Positions 38,526 to 47,530 of a stretch of DNA of 64,000 nucleotides are shown here, piece by piece (within the stretch, counting starts at the first letter, position 1; each line of letters starts with the position of its first letter). Made by a program: the position numbers and the translations under genes. Under the pieces are notes generated by a model. That model was given only the letters and a program-made list of their open reading frames with translations. It was not told the DNA's origin and searched no databases. Source of the stretch: Shewanella sp. NFH-SH190041. GTDB taxonomy: Bacteria; Pseudomonadota; Gammaproteobacteria; Enterobacterales; Shewanellaceae. The stretch covers positions 992,001 through 1,056,000 of the forward strand of contig NZ_AP026070.1 in assembly GCF_024363255.1 (NCBI RefSeq). Direction: 5' to 3'.

Positions 38526-39638
38526 GTGATTGTATTTAGATATCTGATTCGAGAAGTTTTAAAGGCGCAAATCGCGGTACTTTTGGTACTGTTAACCATT
38601 TTTCTTAGCCAGCATTTTGTGCGAGTGTTGGCTGATGCCTCCGACGGTGACTTTCCCGGGTCACTGGTGTTGACCCTGTTGGGTCTAAATTTACCCAGTC
38701 TGACTGTACTGGTATTACCCCTCAGTCTTTTCCTTGGCATTCTGGTGGCCCATGGCCGCATGTACGCTGAAAATGAAATGGTGATTTTCCACGGTGTGGG
38801 GATCAGCGAATGGTATGTCACCCGAGTCACTTTGGTGCTGGCGGTGGTCAATATGATCATCACGGCTTGTCTTTCGCTCTATGTTGCGCCTTGGGCTGAA
38901 GAAACGCAAAACCAGGTACTGGAGCAGGCACAATCTGAAGCCGGTTTGGCCGCGTTGGTGCAGGGGCGTTTTCAGACCAGTCCTAATGGCCGCGCCGTAT
39001 TGTTTGTGGAAAAAATCGGCAAAGATAACAGTTTGAGCAATGTGTTTGTTGCCCAAATGCCGGATCCCCATGATGAATCTGATGCGACTAATTTGGTGGT
39101 TGCCCGGAGCGGCAAAGTGGTGGAAGAAAGCTCAGGTAGTCAGCATCTGGTACTGAATGATGGTACTCGTTATCAGGTCACACCGATGAAACGTGATTAT
39201 CAGGAGATCAATTTCGGCGGCTATGGCATGCAGATTAAAGAGCAGGAAGTGGATCAGCGCCGGCGGAAAATGTCAGCCCTGCCCATTGGCAAACTGATGC
39301 AGCTTGATACCCCGGAGGCTACGGCTGAATTTAACTGGCGTTTAGCGATTCCTTTGGCCATTCCATTAATGACCTTAATTGCAGTGCCATTGGCGCGGGT
39401 GAATGTTCGTCAAGGTAAGTTTGCCAAACTGCTACCGGCTATCTTGTTGTATCTAGGCTATTTCGGCTTGATGGTGGCGGGGCGCAAGGCGCTGGAGGAT
39501 CAGGTGATACCCAGTTACTTCGGCATGTGGTGGATCCATATTATCGCCCTGATAATAGGTTTAATGCTGCTGGGTAAAGAGCGACCTATGGGGCTGAAGA
39601 TATTTAGCTTCTTCAAACGTAAGAGGGCTGCACAGTGA
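38526..39638 (+). CDS. lptF: LPS export permease LptF
   Basis: Inner-membrane subunit of the LptB2FG transporter, which extracts lipopolysaccharide for export. It is 370 residues: three N-terminal membrane helices (first at about 13-35), a periplasmic jelly-roll domain, and three C-terminal helices ending near 355. The family opening IVFRYLIREVLKAQIAVLLVL and LALIAVPLARVNVRQGKFAKLLPAI-type region near 285 are present. The GTG start matches the conserved length. It overlaps lptG by 4 bases. Confidence 0.96.
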   Translation: MIVFRYLIREVLKAQIAVLLVLLTIFLSQHFVRVLADASDGDFPGSLVLTLLGLNLPSLTVLVLPLSLFLGILVAHGRMYAENEMVIFHGVGISEWYVTRVTLVLAVVNMIITACLSLYVAPWAEETQNQVLEQAQSEAGLAALVQGRFQTSPNGRAVLFVEKIGKDNSLSNVFVAQMPDPHDESDATNLVVARSGKVVEESSGSQHLVLNDGTRYQVTPMKRDYQEINFGGYGMQIKEQEVDQRRRKMSALPIGKLMQLDTPEATAEFNWRLAIPLAIPLMTLIAVPLARVNVRQGKFAKLLPAILLYLGYFGLMVAGRKALEDQVIPSYFGMWWIHIIALIIGLMLLGKERPMGLKIFSFFKRKRAAQ

Positions 39639-40693
39639 AGATCCTTGACTGGTATATTGCTCGGGTGCTGTTGAGTACCTCTGCGCTGTGTCTGCTGGTG
39701 CTTACCGGGCTTTCTGGCATTATCAAGTGGGTGGATCAGCTGCGTCATGTGGGACGTGGTGCATACACCATGATGGATGCTGGCATTTATGTGCTATTTT
39801 TGATCCCCCGTGATGTGGAGATGTTTTTCCCCATGGCGGTATTGCTTGGGGCCTTGATCGGTATGGGGATGCTGGCATCCAATTCTGAATTGGTGGTGAT
39901 GCAGGCCTCCGGTCTGTCCCGGCTGCAGATCACCATGTCAGCGATGAAAACTGCTGTACCTCTGATGCTGATGGTTATGGCATTAGGCGAGTGGGGTGCT
40001 CCAGTTGCTGAGCAAAAAGCCAATGATATGAAAGCAACCCTGATCTCTGGTGGTAGCATGATCCAGTCACACCGGGGCATTTGGGCTAAAGACGGTGATT
40101 TATTTGTCAATATTGGCGAAGTGGTGGACACCAATGTGCTGGCCAATGTTACCCAGTATAAGTTTGATGGTACCCGAGATTTAACCAATGTGATCCATGC
40201 GGATAAAGCGGTGTTTCAGCGGGGCTATTGGTTGATGACGGATGTGACCCGAACGGATTTGACCGCTGAGCGGGTGACACGCCATCATCTCAAACAGCTC
40301 GATTGGTACTCGACGTTGACGCCGGACAAGCTCAGTATTGTGTCGGTAAAACCCGAGGCATTGTCTATCGAAGGCTTGGTGGATTATCTCGAATACCTGA
40401 AAATTAATCATCAGGATCCCAGTCGTTATGAGTTGGCGCTGTGGCGTAAAATTATGCAGCCGGTCACCGTGGCCGTGATGATGTTAGTGGCCTTATCATT
40501 TGTATTTGGTCCGCTGCGCAGTGTGACCATGGGGGCGCGGGTGTTGTTAGGCGTTGTTGCTGGCTTTAGTTTCTATATTTCTAACCAAATCTTTGGCCCC
40601 ATGAGTATGGTGTTTTCCTTGCCGCCAGCGGTAGGGGCTATCGCTCCGAGTTTACTGTTTACCGGTGTCGCACTGTATTTCATTCGTCGTTGA
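39635..40693 (+). CDS. lptG: LPS export permease LptG
   Basis: Second permease of the LptB2FG complex, 352 residues, with the same three-plus-three helix layout around a periplasmic domain. The family start is MKILDWYIARVLLSTSALCLLVL, and the C-terminal region SVTMGARVLLGVVAGFSFYISNQIFGP is diagnostic. Its ATG overlaps the lptF stop. A terminator follows. Confidence 0.96.
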   Translation: MKILDWYIARVLLSTSALCLLVLTGLSGIIKWVDQLRHVGRGAYTMMDAGIYVLFLIPRDVEMFFPMAVLLGALIGMGMLASNSELVVMQASGLSRLQITMSAMKTAVPLMLMVMALGEWGAPVAEQKANDMKATLISGGSMIQSHRGIWAKDGDLFVNIGEVVDTNVLANVTQYKFDGTRDLTNVIHADKAVFQRGYWLMTDVTRTDLTAERVTRHHLKQLDWYSTLTPDKLSIVSVKPEALSIEGLVDYLEYLKINHQDPSRYELALWRKIMQPVTVAVMMLVALSFVFGPLRSVTMGARVLLGVVAGFSFYISNQIFGPMSMVFSLPPAVGAIAPSLLFTGVALYFIRR

Positions 40694-40729
40694 CCAGACC
40701 ACATTGGCCATACCAGCCATTTTGAGCTG

Positions 40730-40760
40730 AATAAAGCGCCCACTCGGGCGCTTTATTGCT
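40730..40760 (+). terminator. Terminator after lptG
   Basis: AATAAAGCGCCC / GGGCGCTTTATT, a perfect 12-bp stem with loop ACTC, 37 bases after the lptG stop. Symmetric enough to act in both directions. Confidence 0.88.
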
Positions 40761-40879
40761 GGTGAATTTGGGTTATCCATCACTTACTGACTCGATGAAA
40801 ACTTGTTCCTACTTTTACGTCCTCAACCAGAAGTGCACTTAATCAGAACATAATTCAATGTGAGTTAGCTGATGCTGCA

Positions 40880-40924
40880 GTCACTTCCTTTAAGGTCACT
40901 TTTCTTAAGGTCACTTCCTTTAAA
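40880..40924. repeat. Three tandem 15-bp repeats
   Basis: Three consecutive copies of GTCACTTCCTTTAAG (the second has TTTC for CCTT-type changes, the third ends in A). They lie 22 bases upstream of a secreted-protein start codon. They may be an operator array or a slippage-prone sequence. Confidence 0.85.
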
Positions 40925-40946
40925 GTTACAGTCCCTTGGAAATATT

Positions 40947-41897
40947 ATGTTAAAACGAATACTGTCATTATTACCTTTGGCCATATTGGCCGGGTTATTA
41001 TATTTTCCAGCATCGCTGTGTCTGGCGCAGCAAGATGACCCTTGTCGTGGTGAGGCACTAAAGCAGGCGAGAGCCACAGCCAAGACAGCTTATGATCATC
41101 ATGATATTGCCGGGGCTATTACGCGACTCAATGGCGCATTAAAAAAATGCACTTTGCAGGGTATGCATCAGCAGTCAGACGCCGGTTTACAACAAGGATT
41201 GTGGTTAATTAGCGATTTGATGTTTTACCAGCATAAAGCCGGAGATCAACTTGGCTGTTTAACCTTGGGGGATGAGGTATTTAATACTTGGTTGATCAGT
41301 GAACCCGATCGCTATGGCGCCAAAGTAACCCGGGCGTTAGAGGCGAATATTCGTCAGTGCCAAGACAAGTTAGCGCAGGAGTATCCAGCTCCAACCCAGT
41401 GTCCGGTTAAAGGCTATGAGGCGATGTGGGCGATTCCCGAGCGGTGGAAAAAACAAGATGACTTGCTGTATGAAGTAGCTTGTATCGGTTTTGTCGCTAA
41501 TACCCCTCAACTGTTTAGTGATATGCGTGATGGGCCTAAATTTCAAAGCGAAGGAATGAAGGGTATTGCTCGTTTTAATCTGCTCTATAGTGAGCAACTC
41601 CAAGGTGAAATGACTGAGGCGGTACAAACAAAGTTTGCTGCAGGGGAAAAGGTGTTGCGCCCCGACTATCGGATTGACCCTTTATATGTTCAGCAACAGG
41701 GTCAGCTATGGGGCGGTGAGTGGTGTTATCGGCCGCAACAGGTTGGCTTTGGGGCGAAGGCGGGAGATATATTTATCAATCTTGATGCCTTTGGTTGCCC
41801 AAGTGGTAGCGCATCACTGACTTATCGTTTGCTGTTGTCACTGCATTATCCGTTTAACCTCACGCTTCAGCGGGGAGATATCTTTGCGCGGCATTAA
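40947..41897 (+). CDS. Secreted protein of unknown function
   Basis: A 316-residue protein with a signal peptide (LKRILSLLPLAILAGLLYFPASLCLAQQ, cleavage probably after CLA). The mature part has about eight Cys in pairs (DPCRGEA, KKCTLQ, QLGCLT, QCQDKL, QCPVKG, ACIGF, WCYRP, GCPSG) and a TPR-like first third (ARATAKTAYDHHDIAGAITRLNGALKKC). The ATG used puts the signal at the N-terminus; the same frame extends 25 codons upstream through the tandem repeats. No family recognised. Confidence 0.7.
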   Translation: MLKRILSLLPLAILAGLLYFPASLCLAQQDDPCRGEALKQARATAKTAYDHHDIAGAITRLNGALKKCTLQGMHQQSDAGLQQGLWLISDLMFYQHKAGDQLGCLTLGDEVFNTWLISEPDRYGAKVTRALEANIRQCQDKLAQEYPAPTQCPVKGYEAMWAIPERWKKQDDLLYEVACIGFVANTPQLFSDMRDGPKFQSEGMKGIARFNLLYSEQLQGEMTEAVQTKFAAGEKVLRPDYRIDPLYVQQQGQLWGGEWCYRPQQVGFGAKAGDIFINLDAFGCPSGSASLTYRLLLSLHYPFNLTLQRGDIFARH

Positions 41898-41920
41898 AGC
41901 TAGCTGGGTTAGTTAGGTTA

Positions 41921-41953
41921 AAAAAACCGCGTCAGTCAGGATGTCGACGCGGT
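41921..41953 (-). terminator. Terminator for the minus-strand chaperone cluster
   Basis: On the minus strand, ACCGCGTC / GACGCGGT with a 12-nt loop is followed by TTTTTTT. It lies 70 bases past the stop of the J-domain/Sel1 gene. Confidence 0.85.
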
Positions 41954-42023
41954 CTTCAGTGAGCTCAAGCTAGTTTAAGTAGTGTCAGTTAGCTTAAATC
42001 GAGTGAGATTTGGCCGCTTGGGT

Positions 42024-44351
42024 TTAATCTGCTCGGTCTTTTTCTTTCTGCCAAAAACGGCCCAAGAAGTTAGAGAAGATGGGGCGATGTACCATTTCAA
42101 TTACACCGCCATTACGGAGCCGTTCTAGTGCGGCTTTAGCCTCAGTATTGCCATTATCAATGGCTTTTTGGTACCAGTACTCGGCTAGTTTCTCATCCAC
42201 CTCGGTACCGCATCCTTGCTGATATATTTGTGCTAGTTCAAATTGGGCATCTGCCCAGTCTTGGTCAGCGGCTGCCTGATATAACGTCAAGGCCCGTTGC
42301 AGATCCTGCGCGACGCCTAAGCCGTTTTTAAAGATACCGGCTAATTTATACTGAGCTGCGATATAGCCTTGCGTGGCCGATTCTTCGAACCAATGTCTGG
42401 CGATGACATAATCTTCTGCAACAAAATCACCATTGCAGTACATGATGGCTAAGTTATATTGCGCAATCATATCACCCTGCTCAGCAGCCAGCTGGTATAG
42501 CTCAAATGCTTTACCTTTGTGTACCATCACGCCCCAGCCATGATCACACATATAACCGGCATTAAGCTGACTGATGGCATGACCTTGCTCTGCAGCCTTT
42601 GAAAACCAATTGAAGGCTGCGGTTAAGTTTTTTTTGACACCATTGCCATCTCGGTAAGCGATACCCAACTCAGCTTGAGCCTCTGGATGTCCATTTTCGG
42701 CTGCTGTTAGATACCATTGATTTGCCATATATTCTTGCCGGCATGCCCTACCATATCGATACTGTATATCCGCCAGTTTTTGGGTGTATTCTGCTTTTTT
42801 ATTGGGTTGGCGAAGATAACAGAGATAAGCCTGATATTGATTGTGTTCCTGTTGGAAATAATCACCTATGGCTGCCAGCGGCTGATTGCTGTCTGGGATC
42901 ATGTCATATTGCTGTAGAGCGTTTATCCACTCCTGTGGCATATTAGGATAGCGACGTAGCAGTTGTATCCACTGACTCTGATCCAGTGCTTCAATCCGCT
43001 CCTGAGTCGGCATTAACAGGATGCGCTTTTCTAGTACATCAATAATCTCCGGGTTTGTATTCAGGTACTCTAAAATATATTTTAACTGGGCACTGGCCAG
43101 AGTACACCAACGCTGCCAATCGGGATGCCTTAGCTTTTCATCAATATTTTGTTGCTCTAGAATGCTGAGAATGTGGCGGATTTGCGATACTGTGCCCAGT
43201 TGTTCGATAAGATTATGGCTGAACATTAATTCAGGCAGACTGGCAGGAGAAAGCAATTTTGCATCTATTTGGTTCAGGGTTATTAGCGGATTACCCAGTA
43301 GCTCCAGATAAAGTAGCTGTAATTGAGTATCATCTGCTGCAGGTTTCAGTTGTCGCTGCAGACGCCAGTATGCCGCACGTTTTCGTTGCCAGTGCTGAAC
43401 CACTAATGCCATTGCCAGTGCCAGAAGTGGATCTTGTTTAAGGTTTGCCTGTATTACCAGCTGGGCAACGCTGGCATATTCAAATTGTGCCTGCAGTTTA
43501 TCGAGACAGAGGTTGACGTCATAATACCAGCCTTTTTGCTGACACAATTGCGCCAGCATACGCCAGATTTGGGGAATATATTCTTCTTGAGCTGCAAAAC
43601 TAGCATCCAGTATTTGACGCAACACGGCGTCCGGACATTGTCCAATGGCACTATATAGGCGTAACATACTGATACGATAGGTTTCACAGTCCACTTCTGG
43701 TAAAGGGGCCCGCAGCAGCTGGCGCAGCGCATTAGTATCCCGGAAACTCAGTGCCCGAGCTAATGGTACCAAATGTTGTTGTATTGATTTTTGTTCGCTA
43801 TCCGTCATGGTGCTGAGCACGGCAGGTTCCATCAGACAGTCTTGTTGGGTCAACTGATACAGGTAGTCACCTAAATTTTCAGTGTCCGGTTGCTGACGAA
43901 AGCCATCCCATTCAAAGGTTTGCCATAGCAGTTCGTACACTTCCCCTATCATCCAGTCGCTGCAGGGGAGCATGGTATCCAGTACTTGACGGAAAATAAT
44001 CTGTTGGCGGTTTAATGAGACCAGCGGATATTGTTCTACCCAGCGTTGCCATTGCGCTATATCAAAGCGGGTGACAGGATTATCTAGCAAGGTTTCTAGC
44101 TCTATGATCAGTGGATCCTTGTCAGTGTTTTCCTCCGCACGATCCGTTACCGGCCCATTTGTTGCTGTTGTAGTCGCCTCTTCATCGGGTTGGGCTGCCA
44201 GTTTCAAGGCGGTTTCATAGGCGAGGCGTAGTGCCTGAAATGCCTGAGGATCCTCTTCCGGATGTGTGGTTTTCAGTTGTTGGCGGTATGCCGTTTTAAT
44301 TGCCTGGGTATCTTTGGTCGGAGCCAGTTGCAAGGTGTGCCAAATTGTCAT
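42024..44351 (-). CDS. J-domain protein with C-terminal Sel1 repeats (copy 1)
   Basis: Likely co-chaperone of the adjacent HscC-type Hsp70. It is 775 residues. The N-terminal J-like domain (about 1-50) has HPE at residues 30-32 in place of HPD. A long helical middle region follows, and then about six Sel1/TPR-like repeats (about 545-750, such as NGHPEAQAELGIAYRDGNGV). E. coli has an equivalent locus in which DjlB/DjlC, YbeT (Sel1) and YbeU (DUF1266) surround hscC; here J and Sel1 parts are in one protein. It overlaps the DUF1266 gene by 4 bases. Confidence 0.82.
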   Translation of the reverse strand: MTIWHTLQLAPTKDTQAIKTAYRQQLKTTHPEEDPQAFQALRLAYETALKLAAQPDEEATTTATNGPVTDRAEENTDKDPLIIELETLLDNPVTRFDIAQWQRWVEQYPLVSLNRQQIIFRQVLDTMLPCSDWMIGEVYELLWQTFEWDGFRQQPDTENLGDYLYQLTQQDCLMEPAVLSTMTDSEQKSIQQHLVPLARALSFRDTNALRQLLRAPLPEVDCETYRISMLRLYSAIGQCPDAVLRQILDASFAAQEEYIPQIWRMLAQLCQQKGWYYDVNLCLDKLQAQFEYASVAQLVIQANLKQDPLLALAMALVVQHWQRKRAAYWRLQRQLKPAADDTQLQLLYLELLGNPLITLNQIDAKLLSPASLPELMFSHNLIEQLGTVSQIRHILSILEQQNIDEKLRHPDWQRWCTLASAQLKYILEYLNTNPEIIDVLEKRILLMPTQERIEALDQSQWIQLLRRYPNMPQEWINALQQYDMIPDSNQPLAAIGDYFQQEHNQYQAYLCYLRQPNKKAEYTQKLADIQYRYGRACRQEYMANQWYLTAAENGHPEAQAELGIAYRDGNGVKKNLTAAFNWFSKAAEQGHAISQLNAGYMCDHGWGVMVHKGKAFELYQLAAEQGDMIAQYNLAIMYCNGDFVAEDYVIARHWFEESATQGYIAAQYKLAGIFKNGLGVAQDLQRALTLYQAAADQDWADAQFELAQIYQQGCGTEVDEKLAEYWYQKAIDNGNTEAKAALERLRNGGVIEMVHRPIFSNFLGRFWQKEKDRAD

Positions 44352-45115
44352 GCCGCGTCTTCCTGGTTAAAAAGTTCAGACAGTGAAATAGGCACAGCTA
44401 ATTCAGGTAGTGGTGTGTGCCAATCGAGTTGATTGAATAGGGGTTGGTAGGGAAGTAAATCTTGATAGAATTCATCGTATTCATAGCCCAGCCCCTGATT
44501 GAGTAATTTATCTCCCCAGTTTTCCAATGGTCCTTGACGAGTTTTATTGCCGAATAGCCAATAGTTACGGCCTAAAATACTGGCTGCTAGATATTGTTCC
44601 CAACTGTGGTAAAAATATTGTGCTCGTTGTGCGGTTAGATTTAATAGAAAACAGGTTTCATCATGAGTTAATTGCTCACAGAAATAACAAGCACGGATTA
44701 AATATCCAGCCCGACTGTAATCCCATGCCCGAATCCCACCCAACCCACAGTGGTGATAGAGTAGATCGGCAAATTGTGCCGTAGTACGTATTTTGTCATC
44801 TTGCTGATCATCAATATATTCCTGCCATTGATCCGATCCGGCAAAATGGATGAAATCTAGCTCTGATAGCAGTGAATCCCCATGAACTTCTGCATGGATT
44901 AATCGCATGATCGTATGGAGAAACTCTTCCCGGCTGGATATTCCCCAGCCATTGTTCAGGTCATTGAGCCAGTCAGCTTTGTCTGGATGGTCTTTGCGTA
45001 GCCCCAAGGCCATAAAATCGTAAACATCATCATCGACGATACTTTGTGAAGTGGTCAGCGCCATCCACCATTGGCAATGGGGCAGGCTGGTATCAAATTG
45101 GTTATATTTTTGCAT
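44348..45115 (-). CDS. DUF1266 protein, YbeU-like (copy 1)
   Basis: Cytoplasmic protein of 255 residues in the DUF1266 family, as encoded beside hscC in E. coli (YbeU). Conserved features include HCQWWMAL near the N-terminus and CGLGGIRAWDYSRAGYLIRACYFC in the middle. The ATG chosen, MQKYNQFD, lines up with the start of the second copy and leaves 22 bases to hscC; a longer frame would overlap hscC. The next gene starts inside its stop. Its function is unknown. Confidence 0.82.
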   Translation of the reverse strand: MQKYNQFDTSLPHCQWWMALTTSQSIVDDDVYDFMALGLRKDHPDKADWLNDLNNGWGISSREEFLHTIMRLIHAEVHGDSLLSELDFIHFAGSDQWQEYIDDQQDDKIRTTAQFADLLYHHCGLGGIRAWDYSRAGYLIRACYFCEQLTHDETCFLLNLTAQRAQYFYHSWEQYLAASILGRNYWLFGNKTRQGPLENWGDKLLNQGLGYEYDEFYQDLLPYQPLFNQLDWHTPLPELAVPISLSELFNQEDAA

Positions 45116-45137
45116 AGTACTTTTTGTGTTGGATAAA

Positions 45138-46811
45138 TCAGAAATTGTCTGACAGAGCGGCGTCAATTTGCTGCCGAGTCTTATTGATCAGTTGAATATC
45201 TTGGCTGATGAGCGCCTGATTAAATGACAGGATTAGTTGACTCAGATAGTCTCGTTCATCACCGAGTGCCTGTTCATACAGACGGTTGAGCTTTTCGTTA
45301 AAGGCGATATTTTCCAGTTGATCCCTTGGATGGGTTTTTAGGCGGCTGAGCTTGTCCAAGCTTTGTTGTTTTTCGCTGTCTGTCATGCCATTGGGGTGCT
45401 GGACAATCACCTTGGTTGTGGTTTGATTGGTTGAGACCACGGTAACATTGACTTCCAGCAGGCCATTAATGTCATAGCTAAAACGCACATCAATGGCCTC
45501 ATAACCAGCCTTGCCAGCGGGGACATCAATGCTGAAACTATCGATAAGAATATTGTGGGTTACCCAGAAGGATTCTCCTTGGAATACAGCAATATTGATG
45601 CGGCGCTGGTCATCATGGGTGGTATAAAAACGCTCCTCTCGGGAGCAGGGGATCACGGTATTACGTTCAATAATGGGACTAAACAGGCCGGACTGAGTAT
45701 CACTGACGGTCTCAATCCCTAAGCTGTAAGGACAGACATCGGTCAAAATCACCTCTTCGATGGATTTATCCCGCAGACGACAAGCCGCCTGCACCGCCGC
45801 GCCCATGGCAACCACCAGATCTGGATCCAGTGTTTGTTTGATAAAGCGGCCAAACAGCCGGGTCGCCATCTGGTGAATGTCTTTTAGCCGGGTTGCACCG
45901 CCGACAAAAATGATGTCATCAATTTCATCAATGCTAATACGGGCATCTTTCAGTGCCTGTTTTATGGGCTTAGCAATGCGGGTCATTACTGGTTGCCAGA
46001 TTTTCCCCAGTTCATCATTATCGAAACTCAGCTGGCAGGAAAATGGTGCTGGCAACTGCACATCCAATTGAGTATGTCGCTGTTTTTTACCTTGCTCACA
46101 AGCGGCCGCAATGATGGCTTGCTCTGCCAGTACTGTCTCTTCGCGATTTAATTCGAGTTTGCTGTAGACGGCATCCATTAAAGCTGCGGTGAGATCCTCT
46201 CCACCCAAGAAGTTATCGCCGGTGGATGCATGTACTTCGATAAAGGTATCGGCTTGTTCAACAATGGTGACATCAAAGGTGCCGCCGCCAAGGTCAAAGA
46301 TCAGATAGCGTTTATTGGCACTGCTGTCGTTAATGCCATACGCCAGACTGGCGGCGGTAGGTTCATTGATAAGACGTACCGCATTGAGTCCGGCAAGTTC
46401 AGCACTGTGACGCACTTCTTTACGTTGATGATCATTAAAATAGGCTGGCACGGAAATGACCACATCGCGGATAGGCTGCTGTAGATGTGTTTCAGCATCC
46501 TCCTTTAATGACTTAAGTATCAAGGCACAGAGCTCTGTTGGGCTGTAATCCTGCCCGGCCAGAGGGTATTTTTTATCTGTACCTAAATACCGTTTGAAAG
46601 TTGCAACTGTGTCTGCCGGATAGGTCACCAAACGGCTATGGGCGGGCTCGCCGACTAAAATGGTTTGATCCGCGGCAATACTGACAACAGAAGGCGTGAG
46701 ATATTGATGGTAGATATTGGGGATCAATTCTGCTGCACCATTACGGTAAACGGCAATAGCACTGTTTGTTGTACCTAAATCAATACCGATAGCGAAAGCA
46801 TCTTGTTGCAA
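45138..46811 (-). CDS. hscC: Hsp70-family chaperone HscC
   Basis: An Hsp70 homologue of 557 residues, the length of E. coli HscC and shorter than DnaK (about 640) because the C-terminal lid is reduced. ATPase motifs: IGIDLGTTNSAIAVYRNG (phosphate 1), LIFDLGGGTFDVTIV (phosphate 2), IIFVGGATRLKDI (adenosine). The linker/substrate domain begins near 380 with VILTDVCPYSLGIET. It heads the operon with DUF1266 and J-domain/Sel1 genes. In E. coli HscC is a specialised, non-essential Hsp70. Confidence 0.92.
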   Translation of the reverse strand: MQQDAFAIGIDLGTTNSAIAVYRNGAAELIPNIYHQYLTPSVVSIAADQTILVGEPAHSRLVTYPADTVATFKRYLGTDKKYPLAGQDYSPTELCALILKSLKEDAETHLQQPIRDVVISVPAYFNDHQRKEVRHSAELAGLNAVRLINEPTAASLAYGINDSSANKRYLIFDLGGGTFDVTIVEQADTFIEVHASTGDNFLGGEDLTAALMDAVYSKLELNREETVLAEQAIIAAACEQGKKQRHTQLDVQLPAPFSCQLSFDNDELGKIWQPVMTRIAKPIKQALKDARISIDEIDDIIFVGGATRLKDIHQMATRLFGRFIKQTLDPDLVVAMGAAVQAACRLRDKSIEEVILTDVCPYSLGIETVSDTQSGLFSPIIERNTVIPCSREERFYTTHDDQRRINIAVFQGESFWVTHNILIDSFSIDVPAGKAGYEAIDVRFSYDINGLLEVNVTVVSTNQTTTKVIVQHPNGMTDSEKQQSLDKLSRLKTHPRDQLENIAFNEKLNRLYEQALGDERDYLSQLILSFNQALISQDIQLINKTRQQIDAALSDNF

Positions 46812-47530
46812 TGTGGTTATCCTGAAGGGGAAATTGCCAGTATATTCCCGTTATTCAGCAAGGCTAAAGCAGGATATTATTATAAGAATGCGTTTGCTGA
46901 TTTACTGGGCATTAAGTTAATTAAATATCATGGAATTGATTGTTTGTTATTGCTTAAAGGCTATCAATTTATCATTGGTGGCTGGCTAAGTTGAGCTTGC
47001 TAAAACGTGAACTGACTATTTTGTTTTTATTTTAATAATGGCAAACTTTGCTGGTCTAGTGCTTTATTACTATCCTGATTTGTTGTGTGTAACCTCTTTT
47101 ATCTCTCTTACTTATTTTTGTTATATATAATTGATTTTATGTGGTTTGCAGATTCAGGATTTGTTTTTAATTGCCTATTTTTAGGTAAATAATAACACTA
47201 TGATTTGTCTGGTTAATTAAGTTTTTAGTTAAATTGAATGCTTTTAAAAGCATAAATCTTATACTTTGCCGCAAAACTGATAGTTGTCTCATTAATTGAC
47301 ACTGATGCTAACGCAATGACCATTTTAGGAATATCACTTGAAATGTTTTATCTTTAGTTGAAAAAATAAATCTTTATATAAATCCTACCAATTGTTGCAA
47401 AAAGCAGCTTGAATGGTCAGTAGAATGCTCGCAAAGTGATGTGGCAAACGTTATTAACACTATGGTATGCCATGTCCACTCAAAATAAGCTTAGAATCAT
47501 ACCGGCAGTTCAGGAGAGCTGCCGGTGATA
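46812..47530. other. Intergenic region between hscC and the second J-domain gene
   Basis: About 720 AT-rich bases. It should contain the hscC promoter. No convincing gene, and no clear sigma-32 (heat-shock) promoter could be read by eye. Confidence 0.5.

Noticed and set aside
46803..46994. 63-residue plus-strand frame opposite the hscC start
   Set aside because: It overlaps the hscC 5' end, has no ribosome site, and its composition looks like AT-rich non-coding DNA.
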